From contig NC_053045.1 of the NCBI RefSeq assembly GCF_003473485.1, positions 22,294,494 through 22,358,493 of the forward strand: a DNA stretch of 64,000 nucleotides. The letters run 5' to 3'. The position numbers were made by a program, and so were the translations under genes. The number at the start of each line of letters is the position of its first letter. The first letter of the stretch is position 1. A model generated the notes under the pieces. That model was not told the DNA's origin. It ran no database searches and saw only the letters and a list, made by a program, of their open reading frames with translations. The DNA comes from Medicago truncatula. Its lineage: Eukaryota; Streptophyta; Magnoliopsida; Fabales; Fabaceae. Shown piece after piece: positions 57,613 to 64,000 of this stretch.

Positions 57613-58009
57613 TTCGAATGTGTTGCAAGTGTTGCCACCTCACTGAACCCCTTTCTCTACCAACACATAACCGTCCCCTCCTTTCCATATTTTTCACAAA
57701 GCACATTATACCACATACTTTCCCTCTCTTCCAACATCCTCCACATCCATACACCAAGTAAAGATAAATTAAACTCCTTCAACCTCCTAACCCCCAAATC
57801 TCATTCTCCCTTATTAGACACGAAGTATCTCATTTATCCCAAAACAAATTTCCTAACATCCTCAAAACCAATGTCTTCTATTTGCACTATGAATAAAAAA
57901 TAACCCCTCAAAACCCTCTCATTGCAATGTCTTCTATTTCTTCCATCTGCTTCTTCGTATTTTTCAAAACTCTTTCTTCCCCTCCCATCCAAACTCCCAA
58001 ACAAAACCT

Positions 58010-58855
58010 CAGTGACCAAAAACATAAATTATAGCGACAAAAAAATGTGAGCCTTTTTTTGTTTATTATTAAGTTTTACTATTTCTTTTTTTTATCAAAT
58101 TTTAACTATTGATTTTATTGTGTGATTTCATCAATCAATGTACTATTTTTTTTTTCTTTTGAATATACTTTTGTATTCCAAGGTGACATATATTAAAAAT
58201 ATTTTAATTAATAAAGTACTCATATTAATGTTTATTGATTAAAATATTTATTTATCTAATTAAACCAACAACCTTTTCTCTAAGGCATTTGTTGTATCCA
58301 TATTATGATTGAAAAATAATTTGATAGAATAAATAGTATAATGATGTTCAAGCCATAAACATAAGAAAAATGTTAAGAATACTTTTTTCTAACACTCACT
58401 TATAATTCATTCTCTTTAAATTCGATCAAATGTTAATCATAATAAAACATAAATAAATATTAACATGCTAGACAATTATGATGGCATGTGGGGATGAACC
58501 TATATTGGACCCGGAAATTTTGAAAAATGAAACTATAAATAGTTAAACGGAAAAAAAAAAGGGGGGGGAAAACTAACATTTTTAAACTTTTGTGGTTTGT
58601 AGGTCAAAAGTATAAATGTAGAAGTATATTTGGTTTAGCCCTTTCAATTATGGAAACTTCTTTTCTCATCCCACATTTCTCGCGTTCCCTCTAACAAATC
58701 CGAAAATACTTGTTTTTATGTGTTTGAACTTTAAAATTTGAAGCGTGTTATTGATTTTCGGATTATAGAATCAAAAACGTGTATTTCTAGCATTTAAAAA
58801 GGGGAAGAAAAAAAACTTTCACAGTTTAAATATGGCTAAATAATTTTCCAGGATT
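58010..58855. other. Unassigned AT-rich stretch
   Basis: No gene or repeat end recognised. A homopolymer junction AAAAAAAAAGGGGGGGG is at about 58551-58568. Confidence 0.4.
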
Positions 58856-60394
58856 TGTAATGCCCTCTTTGAATTATTTAATTTATTTGATTGTTTTAAT
58901 AGGTTTAGAATATATTTATATGATTATGTGATTTATTAAGCAGTTACTTTTATTATTTAATAGAATAAGTGAGAATTAGGATTTAATTGGAGTTTTGGGG
59001 TTAAATGAGAATTAAGTAAATTAAGTGGGAGTTAATTAAATATTGGAAGATTATATTTACCAAGAAAAAGGAGAAAATAGGGTTAGAAGCAGTTTCACGT
59101 AAAAACAGTTTTTGGGGGAAAAACCAAGAGAAAGCCAGGCGAAGAGCCAAGAGGGGAGAATCTGATTTTTGTAGAGCTTTGTTCATCAATTCATGGTAAG
59201 GGTGAGGCTAACTTTCAATAATTATAAGTGTATGTAAATTCTGAAATTGATTTAACATGAGGGTTGTTCTTGATTTGGGAATTAGGGTTAGCATGTAGAA
59301 TTGAATCGTTGGAAGAAGTAGATAATCTGATGGATTAGGGTGATAAATGATGTTTAGATTGTAGATTAATCACGGACTAAGTCCCTAATCAGTTTTGGGG
59401 TTTGGATCGATGAAAATTGGAGGTTTCGTTTGAAAAGTCGAAGTATAAACGTTTTGCAAATAAGAGATTATGTGAGGTTTGGGAAAATGATTTTTGGGAT
59501 GGTTGAGACTTGAAATAGCTGTAGATTATGATAGAGCCAAGTGTCAGGAGAGTGTAGCCGAAAACGGCATCAAAATCCGATTAACGGTTGGAATTTTACG
59601 CACGAAATGGTGAAAATCGCACTTTTTGAGAAGCAGATTTATGGACCTGATGCTGTTAAAATGTGTCACGATTTGGCAAGCGTGGCACGATTTTGTTGGC
59701 CGAAAGTTCAATGGTTCTGGGCACAAAAACGTGGCACGATTTTTGTGAATCGGATCCTTCCTATTTCACTATTTTTCACCCCTTTCCGCTTTGAACTGGG
59801 TTTTGGTGTAAACATGAAAGTTTTAGATAATTTAGTTAGCTTTCCAATGGCTTTGGTTTGACTTGAAAATGATTTTTAATTTTTGAGATATGATGAAAAT
59901 ACTCCAAGGAGGTCTTAGTGAAATCTTATGAAAATTCAGCACAACCATTTCTAAGTTAATCAAAAACTTATGGGATAATTCCAAAGCTCAAAACTAGAAG
60001 TACTAGGAGTTCAATTAAGGTGTTTAAGATTATTTAACCTATGTTGTGAGTTGGTCATTGGGGTAGGAACGAAGTTGTTTATATTATTAATGTTGTTCAG
60101 AGAGTCTGAAATTAAGATGATTAATGATGTCAGTAATGTGATATACTTATACATGCATTATGTGGAATATGTATGATGTTGATGTTGTGGTTGTTTATCG
60201 TTAATATTGTTATAATGTGAATTGCTTGTGTTGTTTCTGCTGTTGTTGATTATTAATATCATTGAGTTGACCAAGTTGTGGAGTAAGTCATAATTATTAT
60301 GCACAGTTGTTGTTGTCGTTGTCTACGTTGTCGTTGATGTTGCTGAGTTGTATGTTAATATACACAAAGTTGAGTCCATTGCATACTCATAAAA

Positions 60395-60770
60395 CCGTTG
60401 AGGGCTTATGCCCTGGAATGCCTCGTCATTCAAATTGTTGAGGGCTTATGCCCTGGAATGCTTTGTCATTCAAACTGTTGAGGGCTCATGCCCTGGAATG
60501 TTTATCATTCAACTGTTGAGGGCTTATGCCCTGGAATGCTTTGTCATTAAAAATGTTGAGGGTTTATGCCCTGGAATGGATGCTTTGTCATTCAAACTGT
60601 TGAGGGCTCATGCTCTGAAATGTTTATCATTCAATTGTTGAGGACTTATACCCTAGAATGCTTTGTCATTCAACTATTGAAGGCTCATGCCCTGGAATGC
60701 TTATCATTCAAATTGTTGGGGGCTTATGCCCCGGAATGCTTAGTCATTCAACACGTTGAAAATGGTGCCA
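60395..60770 (+). repeat. Tandem TTGAGGGCTTATGCCCTGGAATG array
   Basis: About nine units of 36-48 bp inside solo LTR D. Each has AGGGCTTATGCCCT, a 5-bp stem with a 4-base loop, followed by GGAATGCTTTGTCATTCAA, where GAATG can also pair with CATTC. Units vary at a few positions. Confidence 0.85.
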
Positions 60771-60779
60771 CATGTATAT

Positions 60780-60985
60780 TGTAGTTGTCGTTGTTGTTGA
60801 GAGAGTTGTTGTCGTTGTTGTTGATTAAGTTGTTGTTGTTGTTGTTGAGTGAGTTGTTGTTGTTAATGTTGTCGTTGAGTGAGTTGTTGTCGTCGTTGTT
60901 GATTGAGTTGTTGTCGTTGTTGTTGAGTGAGTTGTTGTCGTTGTTATTGAATCTTATTGTTGTCGTCGTTGTTGGTTGAATTAGT
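60780..60985 (+). repeat. GTTGTTGTC microsatellite
   Basis: Trinucleotide-rich (GTT)n with interspersed GTC and GAG. The Leu-rich open frame over it is an artefact of the repeat. Confidence 0.9.
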
Positions 60986-61739
60986 AAGTGTTACTAAAGT
61001 TAAAGAAGTAAGAACATTATTGTTGAATATATGTTGCTGTTTATATTATTATAAGATGATGAATATGTTGTTGTTTATATGATTATGAGATGATGATTAT
61101 GTTGTGTTGTCTATGTTATTATGTTGTTACATGATGAATGTATATGATGTGATGAATATGATATTAATGTTGACTAGAAGTTGATTGATGATTTAATGAA
61201 GTACTATACGAAGAATTATTATTATAAATTGATGAAGTTTAAGTTGTTAAATGTAATTGATGAATTATATGTTTAATATCATTGTTTGTGAATCTCACCC
61301 CTTCTGCTTGGAAATGTTGCCCTTCGTATGGGTAACTTGCAGGTGATGCAGAGTAGTTGCTGTTAGTTACGGTACACATGAGTCTTAGATGCTCTGATAC
61401 GTAACGGGATGTTGATCTTTATTGTTTTCCATATGTTACGTGATTTATTATGACTTTTATGTTGAAGACTGTTTAGACTGAATTTTTATTAAGTTATTTA
61501 AGTTGAGGCCGTTGTGCCAACATGATGTTTTATTAAAATATTTTCCGCTGCATTGAGATTTAATTTTGATATCATGAAATGATTGAAATAAATAATAATT
61601 TTGCTATACTTACGTTTGAAAGAAGTGTAGCATTCCGTTTAAGGTGTTTTACTCTGATTTATGCTAAAAATTTTCAAGTTGGGAAAACGAGGTGTTACAT
61701 GATTTGTATACATTTGAATTTTAAAATCTGAATATGTCA

Positions 61740-62801
61740 ATTTTTCTTTCTTTCTGGAGAAGTTGAAATGAGATTAATACCAAAAAAAACTCGAGTTCCT
61801 AAGCCCAAGGCGTGCGGGGAAGAAGGGGTTAAAATTAGGAGTTTACAAAGTCAAGATATAAACAAAACAAACAACAAGCTAAGAAAGAAATGAGCGATCT
61901 AAGTTATAGCACTCAAGGGCATAATAGAATAAAGCCACCAAGAGTGGTAATCAAAAGCAAAAGTAACAAATTTTGCTTTCAACCACCAATTCGTTAGTAA
62001 CTTGATTTTATCTTTTTTGGTGGTGGTCGAGGTTCGAACCCCGGACCTTGTATATAGTATGCATTGTCCTTACCAACTAGTTAAGCTCACGAGGACAATA
62101 ACTTGATTTTATCTAGCAATTATGTGATAGTGTTTTCCTTATGCTTGAAAATTCTTCCATTCGTTTCATTTCAAATCACCCAAACGCAAGGAAGTCATAA
62201 AAGATTCATTTTCGATTGATGACGCTTTGAAGTTCCTCCTAGATGTCCAAATTGAAGCATCTGGTTAAAAGTGTGAGAAGGATTGGTCGTGCCGTAAACT
62301 AGCCACTGAGAAATCAAAGACCAAATTGTTCCAAAGAAGTTAAAATGCAAAAACAGATGATTAATATTCTCATTAGAGTTGCAACCTCCCACACAGAGTT
62401 GTTGATGATTTTGAAGAATTCCTCACCGCAATAAGTTAATGGAAATAGAAATGCGATTATGAAGCAAATAACAAACACCAAGAAAATAGGTTGATTTTTA
62501 AAGGAATTGATTTGTGCCCAATGTTGTGTAAAGAATCTGTTGTTGTAACATGTTCGGAAGTTGTCAAAAAGTGATAAACTGAGCTAACTATATATCTCTA
62601 AGATGAATGTAAACGTCATTGCCACCTTCATCTACTCTAATATGTAACATAATGTTATTCAACAACTTACAACACTCCCCAATCTGCTCCTCCTCCCACG
62701 CTAATCAATGTATACGTCAGTTCCAAGCCTCCACATCCTCCCCCATCCTAAAAGACACATTTTTAAAACTGAATCCAGATGTAGAAATGCACATATGATG
62801 C
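61740..62801 (-). mobile_element. L1-type LINE, 3' part, interrupted
   Basis: On the - strand, conserved L1 C-terminal pieces appear: SVLKMCLLGWG, IPLKINLFSWCLL, the zf-RVT ending LCVGGCNSNENINHLFLHF and FFGTIWSLISQWL, then NGRIFKHKENT and NWWLKAKFVTFAF with SWWLYSIM. They lie in several frames with stops. A SINE (62015-62098) splits the last two blocks, and a short hAT at 62810 marks the right side. The right end of the LINE is not resolved beyond it. Confidence 0.7.
62015..62098 (-). mobile_element. tRNA-derived SINE inside the LINE
   Basis: On the - strand the head GTCCTCGTGAGCTTAACTAG contains box A (GCTTAACTAGTTGGTA), and box B is GGGTTCGAACC. A 16-bp perfect duplication TAACTTGATTTTATCT flanks it (61999-62014 and 62099-62114). 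At 84 bp it is little more than the tRNA-like head with a short A-tail. The perfect duplication shows it is young. Confidence 0.85.
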
Positions 62802-62809
62802 ATGGAACT

Positions 62810-63335
62810 AGGCATGGCAATGGGGCGGGGTGGGGACGAGTTTTACCTTCCTCGTCCCCATACTCGATTCTCATATACTTACCTGTTACCCTACCCATAT
62901 CCAACGGGGATGAGAAATTGAATCTCATCCCCGTCCCCGACGGGTTCGGGTATCCCTGTCCCCACATTGAATAATTTTTTTTAATAAAAAATATAAGTTT
63001 TTTTGCATCCCCAAGAGCAACGTTGTAATATATTATCCAACTATACTCTCACTTAACATTTGTTAGACGGAATGATTTAGTTGATCCTTTAAATATCAAT
63101 GGTAGTTTTTATTAACATGACAATTATCAAACAAAAATAATTTTTTATATTTGGGACGGGTTTGGGTATGGGTTCGGGGTGGGTATCTATATACCCGTTA
63201 CCCATCCCATACCCGTGTTTTAAAATCTGGGAAAACTCATACCCATACCCAAACCCAATCAAAATGGAGAAAACCCGTCAAATTGGGTTTGGTTCGGGTG
63301 GGTAACCGCGAATGTGGGTTTTGTTGCCATGCCTA
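62810..63335. mobile_element. Short non-autonomous hAT element
   Basis: The 526-bp element has inverted ends TAGGCATGGCAA and a perfect 8-bp duplication CATGGAAC (62802-62809 and 63336-63343). Its subterminal regions are rich in GGGTA/TACCC motifs. Non-coding; the open frames over it come from these repeats. Confidence 0.9.
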
Positions 63336-63343
63336 CATGGAAC

Positions 63344-64000
63344 CAAAGTAACGACTTAAACCAAAAATTATCTAACTATATTTCTCTAACATCATCTTCC
63401 ATCACGGTTCCTTTGACGACCAGTATATGATGTCTGCATGGTTACAGAGGTGGCCTTGAGGGTGAGCTGGAGGGATAATAATCGAGATTACCATTTTTTT
63501 AGAAGCATCAAAATTGTTATCTTTAATTAGTAGTTAGTACTATATAGATATATTTATTTTTAATGTGTTTTGATTAATTCTATTGAAAATATAATTTTAA
63601 AGAACCTTAATCATGAATGAATCTTTTACGGTATAAGATACAAGAAGAAAAACATTTAAATAATTAAAAAGGCGCAATTTCATCAATTCGTCTAGGGCAC
63701 TAAATATTTTAAGACCGGCCTGCATGATTATTCTTCGTCGTTATAGCAATATTAATGTGTGAGCTGCATCAACACATTAAAGGCAGCCACTGCCATAGCC
63801 AAATTTTTGGTTTCAGCCATTACGTGTGTTTCCTGCATCATGTGTTTTTTTTCTTTCTTTCCACATTTATTTATATTTTAAAATTCGGATGTGAAACTTC
63901 ATGAGAAAAGTATTTAGCCACCGTCACCAATGCAACATTAATGTTACTTTTTCAATTGTAACCTTAACTATTTATTATTATTTTTTCTTTCAATTCTTTC
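63344..64000. other. Unassigned AT-rich stretch
   Basis: No gene or repeat end recognised. The first part may continue the LINE interrupted by the hAT. Confidence 0.35.

Larger units (their letters stand above)
56168..57790 (-). mobile_element. L1-type LINE, 3' part
   Basis: On the - strand the L1 C-terminal region reads in order: EFNLSLLGVWMWRMLEERES and MWYNVLCEKYGKEG (about 57600-57780), DSTLFWKDLWLDGVSFD (57500-57530), the zf-RVT domain (56946-57389: WLKQIPLKANIFIWC...LFRRNI...CGMVEDQNHLFFTC), and after a gap YWKDRNMKHFHNKTEQ...QAYWWLKS, ending at a stop near 56380. A 3' tail of A residues shows as a T-run at 56168-56176. A mini-LTR (56543-56900) sits in the gap. It is 5'-truncated with stops and frame changes, so not active. 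Confidence 0.8.
56088..58009. mobile_element. TIR element with GGCTTTGTTTGGGAG ends, LINE inside
   Basis: Left GGCTTTGTTTGGGAGATTGGAG...GGGAGGGAAAAGG matches the inverse of the right end GGTTTTGTTTGGGAGTTTGGAT...GGGAGGGGAAG. The 3-bp flanks TTA/TCA nearly agree, as for Tourist/PIF-Harbinger elements. Most of the interior is an L1 LINE, presumably inserted later. A related end motif lies at about 44253-44275. Confidence 0.55.
58856..61699 (+). repeat. Solo LTR D, Ty3/gypsy-type fossil
   Basis: The 2,844-bp LTR begins TGTAATGCCCTCTTTG and ends ACGAGGTGTTACA. The flanking 5-bp duplication has one mismatch (GGATT at 58851-58855, TGATT at 61700-61704). It belongs to the same family as LTR A and is longer, mainly because of its repeat arrays. 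No internal domains are attached. Somewhat older than LTR A, judging by the imperfect duplication. Confidence 0.75.

Noticed and set aside
60395-60770. CRISPR-like array of direct repeats
   Set aside because: Units are near-contiguous tandem repeats with no unique spacers, inside a plant LTR.
60785-60979. Leu-rich open frame (LLLRELLSLL)
   Set aside because: It is a translation of a GTTGTTGTC microsatellite.
62708-62974. Overlapping 88-residue frames on both strands
   Set aside because: They lie across the LINE/hAT junction and the GGGTA-rich hAT end; composition artefacts.

Overview
This window is nuclear plant DNA, most likely from a legume of the Trifolieae/Fabeae type (clover, medick or pea relatives). 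It is AT-rich with spliced genes, telo-box promoters and a dense crowd of plant transposons. The legume assignment is an inference from the style of the repeats and genes. Nothing bacterial is present: there are no operons, ribosome-binding sites or CRISPR arrays.

Host genes. Two complete ten-exon genes for mitochondrial external type II NAD(P)H dehydrogenases lie in tandem on the + strand. The first, NDB1-type, is at 31342-36573; the second, NDB2-type, is at 38397-42096. Every exon could be traced, and they differ at the residue that sets the NADPH/NADH preference (Gln versus Glu). A small intronless gene of the wound-induced (DUF3774/WIP) family lies at 44538-44807 on the - strand. Two copies of a noncoding locus (about 0.48-1.57 kb and 26.52-27.29 kb) share telo-box/TATA promoters, a box H/ACA snoRNA-like module and a second conserved module that resembles a box C/D snoRNA.

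1.7-8.6 kb is a dead autonomous hAT transposon, with its transposase on the - strand, split by a solo Ty3/gypsy-type LTR that has a perfect 5-bp target duplication. 8.8-20.3 kb holds inverted-repeat hairpins, a Helitron end on the - strand, two MULE-type foldback elements with 9-10 bp duplications, a Helitron (13.7-17.3 kb) that has captured part of a malate dehydrogenase gene, a Stowaway MITE, another Helitron 3' end and a short hAT. 20.5-26.5 kb is LINE, gypsy and LTR debris followed by a 1.4-kb non-autonomous MULE sitting directly upstream of the second snoRNA locus. 28.5-31.2 kb is nested MITEs.

42.4-50.1 kb has a copia fragment, MITEs and an RTE-type LINE with an internal inversion. 50133-54834 is a nearly intact, young autonomous MULE. 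It has a perfect 9-bp target duplication, a transposase of FAR1-like, MULE and OTU-like parts, a second small ORF resembling a detached N-terminal MULE domain, and an array of palindromes at its ends. 56.1-58.0 kb is a TIR element carrying an L1 LINE, which itself carries a 358-bp mini-LTR. 58.9-61.7 kb is another solo LTR with tandem hairpin repeats. 61.7-63.3 kb is an L1 LINE interrupted by a SINE and a short hAT.

The two dehydrogenase genes act in the same pathway, oxidising cytosolic NADPH or NADH into the ubiquinone pool without proton pumping. The remaining features are mostly independent mobile DNA, several of them nested in one another or in gene introns.
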